A model generated the notes under the pieces. It saw only the letters and a program-made list of their open reading frames with translations, had not been told where the DNA came from and searched no databases. Positions 15,221-24,984 of a DNA stretch of 47,514 nt are shown one piece after another. How positions within the stretch are numbered: position 1 is the first letter of the stretch; the number at the start of each line of letters is the position of its first letter. Source of the DNA: Candidatus Gastranaerophilales bacterium (lineage in GTDB: Bacteria > Cyanobacteriota > Vampirovibrionia > Gastranaerophilales > Gastranaerophilaceae); contig CALVBY010000004.1 of NCBI GenBank assembly GCA_944325905.1, positions 1 through 47,514 on the forward strand. The letters are read 5' to 3'. The position numbers and the translations under genes were made by a program.

Positions 15221-15793
15221 ATGAAAAATCTTAAAGGCACGAAAACAGAACAAAATTTAATAAACTCATTTGCCGGCGAATCTCAAGCAAGAAATCGATA
15301 TACATACTTTGCAAAAATTGCAAAAGATGAAGGCTACGAACAAATTTCGGCAATATTTTTAGAAACAGCAGAAAATGAGAAAGAACATGCAAAATTATTC
15401 TATAAACATATAGGCAAAACTCTTGGACATGTTGATGCCACATATCCCTTTGAACTCGGCACTACCGAAGAAAATCTTGAAAGTGCAATAAATGGAGAAC
15501 ATGAAGAGTGGGAAGAATTGTATCCAAATGGAGAAAAAGTAGCACGTGAGGAGGGCTTTGACGAAATAGCAGATACATTTCACAATGTAATAATTGCGGA
15601 AAAACATCACGAAACCCGCTATAAAAAATTGCTTGAGAATATAAAAAACAACACAGTCTTTAAAAAGGATACTTCTGTAAACTGGATGTGTCGAAAATGT
15701 GGATATCTTATAAAGGGAAACTCCGCACCTGAAAAATGTCCAAATTGTCACCATCCGCAAGGGTATTTCGAAGTTTTGTGCGAAAATTACTAG
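15221..15793 (+). CDS. rbr: Rubrerythrin
   Basis: 190 aa, standard length. This cytoplasmic non-haem iron protein reduces hydrogen peroxide in anaerobes. The N-terminal ferritin-like diiron domain shows FAGESQARNRYTYFAKIAKDEG and ETAENEKEHAKLFYKHIG, with further Glu/His ligands near HHETRYKKLL. The C-terminal rubredoxin domain has CRKCGYL and CPNCHHPQGYF, giving four Cys. It has its own promoter and a strong SD. Its presence fits an anaerobe with some oxidative exposure. Confidence 0.95.
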   Translation: MKNLKGTKTEQNLINSFAGESQARNRYTYFAKIAKDEGYEQISAIFLETAENEKEHAKLFYKHIGKTLGHVDATYPFELGTTEENLESAINGEHEEWEELYPNGEKVAREEGFDEIADTFHNVIIAEKHHETRYKKLLENIKNNTVFKKDTSVNWMCRKCGYLIKGNSAPEKCPNCHHPQGYFEVLCENY

Positions 15794-15823
15794 TTGCCAT
15801 ATACATACAAATTATAATATAAT
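15794..15823 (+). promoter_or_regulatory. Promoter of the AsmA/TamB-like gene
   Basis: TTGCCA (15794-15799), 18 nt and TATAAT (15818-15823) end 7 nt before ATG 15831. No SD; predicted leaderless. Confidence 0.5.
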
Positions 15824-15830
15824 ATGAAAG

Positions 15831-18800
15831 ATGGATAATATAAGAAAATCTTTTATAATTATTACCGTTTTAACTATCCTGTACGGGATTTATTACTGGG
15901 GAGTCCCGGCCTTAATTAACATTGATAAAAGAATGCCGAACATTGAGGGTGAAGTTTATAAAAAAACGGGTTACAAGATTTCTGTAAAAGATCCTTATAT
16001 AAAAATGGGGCACCTTCCATCTGTTTGGATAATGGCAGAAAATATTTCTTTACTTAATGACGATGGTTCAAAAGCCTTGAACCTCGAACATTCCGCCTTA
16101 AAAATTTATTTATTACCTTTAATTGCCGGGAAAATCCACATTGGAAACTTTTCCAGCGATAAAATTGATATTAATTTATTCTACACAAAAGATTCAAAAC
16201 TAAAACTCGGACAGTATTTAATTGGACAAATGCCTGAATCTAATATGAGTCTGTCAAAGGCGTATTTTCGAATGGGTGACTATAAAGTAAAATTAAACGA
16301 CCAAAAACAAAATAAAAACATTCTTTTGGATGGAAACTATCTTACAATAGATGAGTTTCAGAACGACAAGAGAATCAAACTTTCAACCTTTGCAAAACTT
16401 TTTGTCGATAAAAAAGCATCAGAGATTATGGCCGATGTAGACGTAAAACTACCCATAAACAAAATTAGTGAAGATCAATTCAAAGTAAACGGCAGAATAA
16501 CCAACTTAAACTTAGCAGATTTTTCTGAATATGCAAGAGCCATACCTGAAAGTAAAATAGAATCTCTTTCGGGTATTATAAATATGATAACCGAAACAAC
16601 AAGCAAACCGGATAAACATAAAAATGTTTTCGCAAAAATAACAATAGATAATCTGGGAATCTTACAAAAAGAAAAAGCTAAATCCATCTATTGTGATAAT
16701 AAAATAGAAATAAAAACTGATATTGATACTATAAAGAATGGAATTAATGTTAGGAATTTAAAAATACTATCAAAAGGTATTGACATAAATGTCAAAGGTA
16801 AAGCATCAAAACTTGATGCAAAAAATCCAAATGTCAACATAAATGTAGCAATAAACAAATCACGCACTGAGAGTTTTATTCCTCTTTTACCTGGATATGA
16901 AAACTTAATTGAAGAAGTTAACTTCTATGCCTTAAAAAACAATTTCTTCTATGGTGATATAACAGGGAATTTAAATATTAAAGGTAAAATAGCCACACCG
17001 GATATAACAGGTAAAATTCTTATAACAGAAGGATATTTGAACAAACCACTACCAAACAACACCGAAAAAGCAACTATCAAACTTACATTTAACGGAACAA
17101 ACTTGTCTATGGATGTTAAAGTTCCCGCATCCAAAAAAGAAACCGTATTTGTAAATGGCGATGTGAATTTATATGGAAATAAAGATGCGGATCTTTACAT
17201 AAAAAGTACCCCAAATGTCGACTTGAAAATAGCTCAAACTGTTTTAAATCCTCTGCATGAAATTTTAAGATTTGACCTCGGCCCGGTTCCTATAATGAAA
17301 ATAAGCGGCAAGGGAAACATAAATCTGCATGTAACAGGTACACGAAAAAATCCACATGGCTGGGGCGAGTTTAATTTCAAAGAAACTACCGCAAGTTTTA
17401 TTGACATACATAACATGGTACTCCAAAATGGTTCTGGTAAATTGATTTTTGACGATCAGAATACCAATTTTTCAACTACAACAGCAATTTTAAACGGCAA
17501 AAATGTAGAAATTAAAGGTACATGCACACTAAAAGGTGTTTTAGACTTTAAAATTACTGCTATAGAACAAGATCTAGCTAATTTGTTAAAAATAATCAAA
17601 ACATCACCTATGCTTAACGATATACAAAAGCTTATAGCACCTATCAACTCAGCAAAAGGCATTGCAAACTTACATCTCAACATCACAGGAACTGTTGTTG
17701 ATGTGAATGATGTTGTATTTAATAAAAATATATTTGCAAAGGGTACAATTGATTTAATTTCATCATCCATAAATGCTCAAGGAATCAATCTTTCTAACAT
17801 TTCCGGAAAAATAAATTTTAATAACCTAAATGCTGATATAAATCTTAATTCCAACTTGGATGAATCAAAATTAAAAATTACAGGCAAACTTAAAGATCAA
17901 AATGCAGATATAGCAGTTGTATCAGACAAATTTGTTTTAAAAGACGGTCTGAAATTTCTCAACCTAAAGATTCCATACAGCAACGATGTAGGTAAAATTC
18001 ATACCAGTTTTATATCCAATTACTCAGGTCCTGTAGATAAAATAGATTTAAACAAATTGACAGTTAAAGGCAAAATCTATCCAAGTAAAGGTCCGAATTT
18101 AAGCGTAGGAAATTCAACTTTTGAATTAAAGAATTCCCGTTTACAACTTTCACAATTAAAGGGAATATTTAAAGGCAGTCCTTATTTTATTACTCTGAAA
18201 GCCTCTGATATTTTTGACAAAAAAATCTCTGTAGACGGCAATTTTAATATTACCAATTTTGACTTGGCAAACATAGAGGACTTAAAAAAATACATTTTGC
18301 CAAACCCTCAGGAAATCAAAAATATAAGCGGGCATATAAACTTGAATGGGCAAATCAAAGATAATGCCATTTACACAAATATACCGTTGAAAGACATAAG
18401 TTTTGTTTATACACCTGCAAATATTAAAATAACCTTCCAAAGTGGTAGTATAGGTTTACAAAAGAATACTCTTTCATTGAACAAAATAAGTTCTATGTTT
18501 GGCGAAATGCCTATTTTTGCTGATGGCAAAATATACAGTATTAATAAAAATCCATTAATTAGTTTATATGTTAATGCAAAACCAACTCAAGAATTTGCAG
18601 ATCAATTTTTTAATAATCGCTCAGTCTATCCCATAAAACTAAAGGGAGACATAAACGTTTCATCATATTTATCAGGGACATTTAATGCGCTAAGAAACAA
18701 ATCTCAACTAAAGTTGGCAGAAAATTCAAGTATATACTACATGGGTGCAACTCTGGGCTATACGGGAACTCCTGAAAACAAAACTTCAAATACGGTAAAT

Positions 18801-20261
18801 ATTATTGTTGATAGCATTATCTATCCTACCGGACTAAAAATAAACAATCTTCAGTATGACCAACTTATACCATCCCAAAACAATAAAATATATACTAAAA
18901 CACAGCTAAATGCCTCCGGTAATATAGGATTTTTGCAAAATAATGATGTAAAATTTTACAATTTCAGGGTAAAAACAAAACAACCGACTGATGCCAAAAT
19001 ATTTAATATAATTTTTAGAAAACCGTTAATGAAACAAGGTATTTTTACTTCTGATATAACGATTAACGGTACTGCAACAGCACCTGTTATTATAGGTAAA
19101 CTTAATATAAACAGTATTGATATGCCTTTACTAGATGCAACTATTAATGACATTGATTTGGATTTTAAAAAGGATTTAATATATTTAAAATCAAAAGGTA
19201 CAATACTTACAAATGATTTAAACATATCAGCAATAATAAGAAACAATCCTAAACCACCAATAATCTTTGAAGATATAAAAGTAAACTTGGCAAACTTAGA
19301 CTTGAACAAAATTATAACAACGTTCCAAGAATATGAAGCAGAAAGTTCAAGAAATCTAACTACGACGGATATTTCAACAGTGCCTGACTTTAGTTCATTT
19401 ATTGTTAAAAATGCGAACATTGATGCTCAAAATATTAAAATCAAAAATTTAAATGCTACTGACTTCACATCGAATCTTTCATTAAATAAAGACGGCCTGT
19501 TCAACGTCCATAACTTTAAATTTCATATGGCTGATGGTATTGTAAAAGGTAGTTTAAGTTATAATTTAAAAAATAGTTTTTCAAATATAGCACTGGATGT
19601 ACAAAAAGCAAATGCTCAAATAATATCTGAAACATTATTTGATTTAAAAGGTCAAATATACGGTTACCTAACAGGCGATATTAATTTATCTTGTGTAGGA
19701 AAAAATCATGATTCTTGCATGAGCACACTTCAGGGAAATACCTCTTTTGATGTTTCAGAGGGCAGAATGCCAAAACTTGGTTCACTTGAATATCTTTTAA
19801 AAGCAGGGAACTTAATAAAAGGCGGAATAACCGGATTATCAATTAATGGAATTATCGATTTAATAACACCATACAAAACAGGGAATTTTGACAGTATAAA
19901 TGGCAAAATACACATAATAAATGGTATTGCTGATGACATACAAATATTTTCAGCCGGAAAAGACTTAAATATGTACATGAGAGGCTCGTACAATTTTACA
20001 AACCTTATTGCAGACATGCAAATTTTTGGAGCACTTACAAAGAACTTCTCAACATTGTTTGGAAAGATTGGTAACGCATCATTAAACACTTTATTTAACA
20101 CAATTCCGGGAATTAATGTTTCGGAAGCTCCATCCGTAATAACTGATGATATCAAAAAAATTCCAAACAATGAAAACAATACTGCAAGAATATTTGCCGT
20201 AGATATATATGGCGATATCAACGGTGATGATTACGTCAGAAGCTTTAAATGGCTAAAATAG
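15831..20261 (+). CDS. Large AsmA/TamB-like envelope protein
   Basis: 1476 aa. One N-terminal membrane anchor (residues about 7-30, SFIIITVLTILYGIYYWGVP) is followed by over 1400 residues of repeating beta-rich, Asn/Lys-rich sequence with recurrent patterns such as GNINLHVTGT and GKLNINS. The final part (LKGQIYGYLTGDINLSCVG, then LEYLLKAGNLIKGGITGL and the segment to the C-terminus) resembles the AsmA-like C-terminal domain. AsmA/TamB/YhdP proteins form long grooves that carry phospholipids between inner and outer membranes. It supports a diderm envelope, as do bamA and skp here. The stop is 5 nt from a convergent gene. Confidence 0.75.
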   Translation: MDNIRKSFIIITVLTILYGIYYWGVPALINIDKRMPNIEGEVYKKTGYKISVKDPYIKMGHLPSVWIMAENISLLNDDGSKALNLEHSALKIYLLPLIAGKIHIGNFSSDKIDINLFYTKDSKLKLGQYLIGQMPESNMSLSKAYFRMGDYKVKLNDQKQNKNILLDGNYLTIDEFQNDKRIKLSTFAKLFVDKKASEIMADVDVKLPINKISEDQFKVNGRITNLNLADFSEYARAIPESKIESLSGIINMITETTSKPDKHKNVFAKITIDNLGILQKEKAKSIYCDNKIEIKTDIDTIKNGINVRNLKILSKGIDINVKGKASKLDAKNPNVNINVAINKSRTESFIPLLPGYENLIEEVNFYALKNNFFYGDITGNLNIKGKIATPDITGKILITEGYLNKPLPNNTEKATIKLTFNGTNLSMDVKVPASKKETVFVNGDVNLYGNKDADLYIKSTPNVDLKIAQTVLNPLHEILRFDLGPVPIMKISGKGNINLHVTGTRKNPHGWGEFNFKETTASFIDIHNMVLQNGSGKLIFDDQNTNFSTTTAILNGKNVEIKGTCTLKGVLDFKITAIEQDLANLLKIIKTSPMLNDIQKLIAPINSAKGIANLHLNITGTVVDVNDVVFNKNIFAKGTIDLISSSINAQGINLSNISGKINFNNLNADINLNSNLDESKLKITGKLKDQNADIAVVSDKFVLKDGLKFLNLKIPYSNDVGKIHTSFISNYSGPVDKIDLNKLTVKGKIYPSKGPNLSVGNSTFELKNSRLQLSQLKGIFKGSPYFITLKASDIFDKKISVDGNFNITNFDLANIEDLKKYILPNPQEIKNISGHINLNGQIKDNAIYTNIPLKDISFVYTPANIKITFQSGSIGLQKNTLSLNKISSMFGEMPIFADGKIYSINKNPLISLYVNAKPTQEFADQFFNNRSVYPIKLKGDINVSSYLSGTFNALRNKSQLKLAENSSIYYMGATLGYTGTPENKTSNTVNIIVDSIIYPTGLKINNLQYDQLIPSQNNKIYTKTQLNASGNIGFLQNNDVKFYNFRVKTKQPTDAKIFNIIFRKPLMKQGIFTSDITINGTATAPVIIGKLNINSIDMPLLDATINDIDLDFKKDLIYLKSKGTILTNDLNISAIIRNNPKPPIIFEDIKVNLANLDLNKIITTFQEYEAESSRNLTTTDISTVPDFSSFIVKNANIDAQNIKIKNLNATDFTSNLSLNKDGLFNVHNFKFHMADGIVKGSLSYNLKNSFSNIALDVQKANAQIISETLFDLKGQIYGYLTGDINLSCVGKNHDSCMSTLQGNTSFDVSEGRMPKLGSLEYLLKAGNLIKGGITGLSINGIIDLITPYKTGNFDSINGKIHIINGIADDIQIFSAGKDLNMYMRGSYNFTNLIADMQIFGALTKNFSTLFGKIGNASLNTLFNTIPGINVSEAPSVITDDIKKIPNNENNTARIFAVDIYGDINGDDYVRSFKWLK

Positions 20262-20266
20262 CAAAA

Positions 20267-21913
20267 TTATTTTTTAGAATTGGAAGAATAATCGGCTGTT
20301 CCCGGGAATTGATCTGAACCTGTTGTAACTCTTGTAATCCAATATTGTATTTTTGGAATAATAGTAGACAGGAACAATGCGGAAACTGCGAAACCAACAC
20401 CCCAGTTGAGAGTATTTTTGAACATATTGTTCTTGTATGCATTTTCTAACATTCTCAAATCAATATTAACATTAGCCTTTTCAGCCTTTTTAATAGTACC
20501 TTTTACGTATTTTCTTATATTATCAATAATTTCATCCAATTCTTTTTGAGCCACAAATTTGAATGGATTTTTGTGGTTTGCAGTCGTGACTGTTGTTTTA
20601 ACGCCGTTAACGACTTTAGTTTCTTTTTCAACACCTTTGGCAACAGTAAATACATTATCCCAGAAGTCAGGATTATTCAAAGCACCACCTTTAAATAATG
20701 CTTCCGCTTGACTTTCGGCAAGAACCGAAACTCCTTCAACTTGAGGCTGTAATTTAGACATTCGTTTTGCAAGATCTGCATATTTTGCATAATCTTCCGG
20801 ACTAAATTCTTTCTTAATAACTTCAAGGAATTTGTCAAGAGTTATAGCACCATCTTTAAATGAAGGTTTAACTTTATTCATCTTATCTGCTACATCAATA
20901 TCACCAAGCATGATTTGAGCAAATTCTTTCGGCTTAATTGATAGAGCACCGGATTTTTTGTCATGATGACCAGTATGTTCAAGAACTAATTTCATATAAT
21001 CAGTTACCTGTCTTGCTCCAACAGGATTTAATCTTGTAGGTTTGCCATGTTCGATCTTGTTCATTAATTGATTTATCAATGGCATACTAAACATATAGAA
21101 GAATATAGATGACAAGTCACGCCATAAGATTTCTATTCGTTCATGATTATTTCTTGCGCTTATAGCACGGCCACCTGATATACCAACGTCTGTTGACAAC
21201 AATTGATAAGTAGTATCATATTCAAATTTGTGTGCAAGATTAAGTAATGTTTGGGCACCACCTGTAAATGCCATTTTTTGCTTTTGTTTTTGATTTTTTC
21301 CAGAACCGTCAATATTTTCGGCCTCGTCCATAAAATAATCCATACCAAATTGAGGATTATGTCCCATAGTCCTGAATTCCTCGAAGTTTACCTGAGGATT
21401 AAATTTCTTATCGTTTGCATGGTATGCTCTTGTAATTCCTTGATTTATTTTTGGAACAACAAAACCTACCAGACCATTTGCCAACAATATACTTGTGGCT
21501 ATTTTTGTAAATTTAAATGCAGCAATTTTTGATTTAGAGATATTTTGTCCATTTTCTCTAGCCCACTTCATATAGTTTTGAAGAGGTTTACGAATAGCAT
21601 CACCTTCTGCATCAAAGTTGGTATTTTTAATACCCATAAGATGTCTTAGCAAAAAGTCATTAATTTTATTAAATACTTTTACCCCAGCAAACCAGAATGC
21701 AGCTCCGATTGATTCTTCGGTGAGACGTTCTCTACCTTCATCAAACCCTCCTCTTTTAAAGGCTTGCATAGTTCTTCCACCTGTAACAAAACACTCCAAT
21801 AAAATCAAAGGTGCAAGACCTCTGAGCTCCATTCCTCTCACAAATCTTTGAGCAGGAGTAAAGTCTTTGATAGTTTGGGGAGATAATCTTAAATTTATTG
21901 GTGAAATACTCAT
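20267..21913 (-). CDS. Large membrane-associated protein of unknown function
   Basis: 548 aa, not recognised. At least two hydrophobic segments occur: about residues 138-153 and 505-519. Each is followed by a similar tail, PKINQGITR (154-162) and PKIQYWITR (520-528), suggesting an internal repeat at the membrane. Other hydrophobic patches are LAPLILLECF near 33 and IFFYMFSMPLI near 285. The middle is charged and helical. The C-terminus is Ser-rich. It is encoded convergently to the AsmA-like gene and divergently from the unknown membrane protein at 22122. Likely lineage-specific; no function proposed. Confidence 0.75.
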   Translation of the reverse strand: MSISPINLRLSPQTIKDFTPAQRFVRGMELRGLAPLILLECFVTGGRTMQAFKRGGFDEGRERLTEESIGAAFWFAGVKVFNKINDFLLRHLMGIKNTNFDAEGDAIRKPLQNYMKWARENGQNISKSKIAAFKFTKIATSILLANGLVGFVVPKINQGITRAYHANDKKFNPQVNFEEFRTMGHNPQFGMDYFMDEAENIDGSGKNQKQKQKMAFTGGAQTLLNLAHKFEYDTTYQLLSTDVGISGGRAISARNNHERIEILWRDLSSIFFYMFSMPLINQLMNKIEHGKPTRLNPVGARQVTDYMKLVLEHTGHHDKKSGALSIKPKEFAQIMLGDIDVADKMNKVKPSFKDGAITLDKFLEVIKKEFSPEDYAKYADLAKRMSKLQPQVEGVSVLAESQAEALFKGGALNNPDFWDNVFTVAKGVEKETKVVNGVKTTVTTANHKNPFKFVAQKELDEIIDNIRKYVKGTIKKAEKANVNIDLRMLENAYKNNMFKNTLNWGVGFAVSALFLSTIIPKIQYWITRVTTGSDQFPGTADYSSNSKK

Positions 21914-22121
21914 ATTTTTACACTACTTGATGATACGTTTAAGTAATCTCAAGTTTATTTTTTGCCAAATGCACATATCACATTAATAAATTGTTACATA
22001 AGTAGTGTAAAATAAACAATAAATAATTAAGATATGTAAAAATGATTATTAAAATATTTACTATCAAGGCAATAGTTTTTTTTACGTGTTTTTGATATAT
22101 TGAAATCGAAGGTGTGTATCA

Positions 22122-22955
22122 ATGAATATTAATTCAATAGATTTAAACCGTCCGCAAAGGTTCACTCAAGATTATGAGAAAAACAAGCTTTCACAAAAAC
22201 CTGCTCCGCAATTCGGAAATACAAACGGAGAGGCAACTAGAAATGTAAAAGTTGTTGCGGCTACGAGTTCCCTCTTAGGTACGAGTATCGTTTTAGCATT
22301 ACTGGCAAAGAAACAAGGATTTTATTTAAACCCTAAAACAATAAAAAATACTCCAATAAAGGATTGGGCAATATTTAAAATAGCTAAGAAAAATGAACCT
22401 GATCGGAAATTGCTCGAAATAGAAGAGGGAGAAATAATATCCTTGGCAACAGGTTCAATTGCAGGCGGCTTGGCCGGAGGCGCCATATTTGATAAGAAAA
22501 ATATTAAAGCTAAAGGAAGAGAAGCTCTAACACAATTAGCGGGTAATGTTTTGGTACCTGTGGGATTTGTAAGCGGAGCCTCCAAATTATACAGCAAATT
22601 TGAAGACAGCATAGTGGCAGTACTTCCTCAATTATCCGGCGAAGGTAAAGTTGTAAAATTCACTAATAAATTTATAAAAGCACTTCCTGCAATGGGAATA
22701 ACTTTATTAGCGCTAGGTGCCGGAATTTGTACAGGAAGTAAAGTTACTAATTTCATAAACGAAAAACTATTTGGACAAAAACAAAAACGAGAAATTAAAA
22801 CAAGCGACTTTGCACCACATGTTGATGATCTTTGTTTGGGAATAACACTTATGGGAGCAAAAGACTCACCCGTTGTTAGTTCTATAACAAGAACTGTTCC
22901 CCTATTTTTAGCAATCCCAGGATATCAAGTAGGAAAAGCGCAAGAAAAAGTTTAA
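22122..22955 (+). CDS. Membrane protein with F-G tag, unknown function
   Basis: 277 aa, not recognised. The N-terminus is polar and contains APQFGNTNGEA (residues 28-38), similar in style to the tags of 12203 and 22952. Hydrophobic Gly/Ala-rich stretches follow: SLLGTSIVLALLA near 51, LATGSIAGGLAGGAIF near 108 (a glycine-zipper pattern) and GITLLALGAGICTG near 192. The start has the SD GAAGGTG. It is divergent from the 548-aa gene; the 208-bp spacer between them is AT-rich and I see no hairpin there. Its end overlaps malQ on the other strand by 4 nt. Confidence 0.75.
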   Translation: MNINSIDLNRPQRFTQDYEKNKLSQKPAPQFGNTNGEATRNVKVVAATSSLLGTSIVLALLAKKQGFYLNPKTIKNTPIKDWAIFKIAKKNEPDRKLLEIEEGEIISLATGSIAGGLAGGAIFDKKNIKAKGREALTQLAGNVLVPVGFVSGASKLYSKFEDSIVAVLPQLSGEGKVVKFTNKFIKALPAMGITLLALGAGICTGSKVTNFINEKLFGQKQKREIKTSDFAPHVDDLCLGITLMGAKDSPVVSSITRTVPLFLAIPGYQVGKAQEKV

Positions 22956-24952
22956 GATTTTTCTTTTAAAATTTTTGCATAATGTTCAAGACTATCCAAC
23001 ACGGGTTGTGCTTGAACATACAATTGTTTTTTATAATCAGGATCATAATTATGAGCCTTAACATCCATGTCAAGCTTTGCCTGCAAGGCTTGATGTAGCA
23101 ATTCAGGAATATTTAATGCTGTAGGATTATCACTTGCCAGATTTTCGTAATATTTTTCTTGATAATCCGGCGTTAATCTGGCACGCCAATTTTCCTTATT
23201 ATTTGTACCTGGCTTATTATAGACAACCTCCGTAATACCAAATAAATCATCAAAAGAGATTTGGAATTTTGGAGTGGTCATAAGCTCTGCAAACTTTGCA
23301 AAAACAATTGCGCTATCACTATTTTTATATAATTCTGTCAATTGCTCACGTATTTTAGATATATTTTCACGTGAATCATCCATATTCAAATAACCCGCGA
23401 GATATTCCGGAGACCATGATTCTTGTTTTCTTGTATATTCAACATCACGCCCATCACCTGATTTAGCCGTACGTCTCAAGTAAGTCATTGCAGGAGGAGT
23501 ATCATGACTACCTAAAATAAACCAATTGTTAGGTTCATTATCCTTAATATTCTCAGCCCTAACCCAATCCAAATTAGTAAGTCTTGGCAATTTTTGTTCG
23601 GAGTATACTTTCTTAAATCGTGATGGCCAAGAACAATGATCTTCCCATACAGGTAATTCTTTATCAATACCGTGCTCCTTGAAGGTTGGAAGGACAAGTT
23701 TTTCTATGAGCTTTGTATAGTCCCAATATAGGTCATACTCAATACTTTCATTATTAGGATCTTTTAGTTCTGAAATATATTTTTCATAATTTTTATTTTT
23801 TAAATTAGGAGGTTGAGTTATAAAATCGTCATCCGGAACATTCTTAGCCAATAAATATGGTTCTATCAATCCCATAACGTGATCTATACGGATATTTTCA
23901 CAAAATTCCAAAGCGGTATCTATTTTTTCTTTTAAGAATTTTCCACCATCATTTAACTCATAATCACTATTTAGAAATATTTTCTTAGGATCAATTACCG
24001 GTATATGCCATCTTTGTGAAGGTCCACCCCATTCATATGCACCCATTTCCCAATCCGATAAAAATACATCCTCATAGCGCCATGCATCCATTTTGGAGCA
24101 TCCAACTAGTAGGTCGTTTATATATTTAAAATTATTTTCATCACGCCATTTTTTATGTTCTTTTATCTGTTTTGTCAATATAAACTGTTCAAATTTATAC
24201 TGCTCGATATCGTTGTAATTAAAATCATATATTTCAATAAATCGCTCGAAAGCTTCTTCATCACCATTCCTAAGATCAGTAATTAGGGTTCTGTCTTTTT
24301 CATTATTCCAAACCGTGTAATCGTCTGTACCGTACTTATTAGATAAAACTCTAAAGACACCTTCTTCAGTCAAACGTTCATCATGGGAACTCAAGAATTT
24401 TTTATATTCTCTATTTAATTTTATTGCTTGAATCTGGTTATCCGCCAAATTAGCCAAAAATCTTCGATAAACCTCATTTAAAGCGATATCATATATCTTA
24501 TTTGCTCTGTCAAAATCAGTCATTGTATAATTTTTATCGATTTTTTTCAATGGAAGAGTTATTTCTTCGTACGTTTTTTTAGAAAGTATTTCTCCATATT
24601 TTTCACCAGTCAAAGCTTCTAAATCAATAAATAATCTGTTATGAGCAAATGCAGAAGCATTGTATGGAGAATTTGAACCCTTCTGCAGCAATCCACCAGG
24701 CCCTAATTGATTTGAATTAAAGCCATATAAAGCCAAAAATTTGTTATATTTTTTTGCAGCACGGCCATAAGGAGAACCTATCATAGTATCCCTATAGTAC
24801 GCAGGAAAACAAGCTCCATGGGTAATAACAGCACGCTCGCTCATTCCCATAAGCTCGTAAGCTTTATTTATATTTTTTTTCAAATCAGGCTCTTCCTCCT
24901 TAGTAGGCCTGCGTTGAAAATTTACTACACTACTTACCCCTGAAATTTTCAT
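22952..24952 (-). CDS. malQ: Divergent 4-alpha-glucanotransferase (amylomaltase, GH77)
   Basis: 666 aa. It would transfer alpha-1,4-glucan segments in glycogen/maltodextrin metabolism. GH77 landmarks are NQLGPGGLLQ...NSPYNASAFAHN (residues 81-105), DWEMGAYEWGGPSQRW (300-315), RIDHVMGL with the nucleophile D357, WED with acid/base E437 where relatives have GEDLG, and SHDTPP with D484. It is longer than the usual ~500 aa. The first 17 residues (MKISGVSSVVNFQRRPT) carry an F-x-type tag seen on unrelated proteins here. The Glu loop and HD motif depart from consensus, so specificity is uncertain. It lies 32 nt downstream of the FlhA-C gene on the same strand. Confidence 0.78.
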   Translation of the reverse strand: MKISGVSSVVNFQRRPTKEEEPDLKKNINKAYELMGMSERAVITHGACFPAYYRDTMIGSPYGRAAKKYNKFLALYGFNSNQLGPGGLLQKGSNSPYNASAFAHNRLFIDLEALTGEKYGEILSKKTYEEITLPLKKIDKNYTMTDFDRANKIYDIALNEVYRRFLANLADNQIQAIKLNREYKKFLSSHDERLTEEGVFRVLSNKYGTDDYTVWNNEKDRTLITDLRNGDEEAFERFIEIYDFNYNDIEQYKFEQFILTKQIKEHKKWRDENNFKYINDLLVGCSKMDAWRYEDVFLSDWEMGAYEWGGPSQRWHIPVIDPKKIFLNSDYELNDGGKFLKEKIDTALEFCENIRIDHVMGLIEPYLLAKNVPDDDFITQPPNLKNKNYEKYISELKDPNNESIEYDLYWDYTKLIEKLVLPTFKEHGIDKELPVWEDHCSWPSRFKKVYSEQKLPRLTNLDWVRAENIKDNEPNNWFILGSHDTPPAMTYLRRTAKSGDGRDVEYTRKQESWSPEYLAGYLNMDDSRENISKIREQLTELYKNSDSAIVFAKFAELMTTPKFQISFDDLFGITEVVYNKPGTNNKENWRARLTPDYQEKYYENLASDNPTALNIPELLHQALQAKLDMDVKAHNYDPDYKKQLYVQAQPVLDSLEHYAKILKEKS

Positions 24953-24984
24953 ACCATTTTAACGACCAAAAATATTTTTTTTTG

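Noticed and set aside
22952-24952. Frameshifted or fused gene at the long malQ
   Set aside because: GH77 motifs occur in the right order in one frame from end to end, so the extra length looks like family divergence and not a sequencing error.
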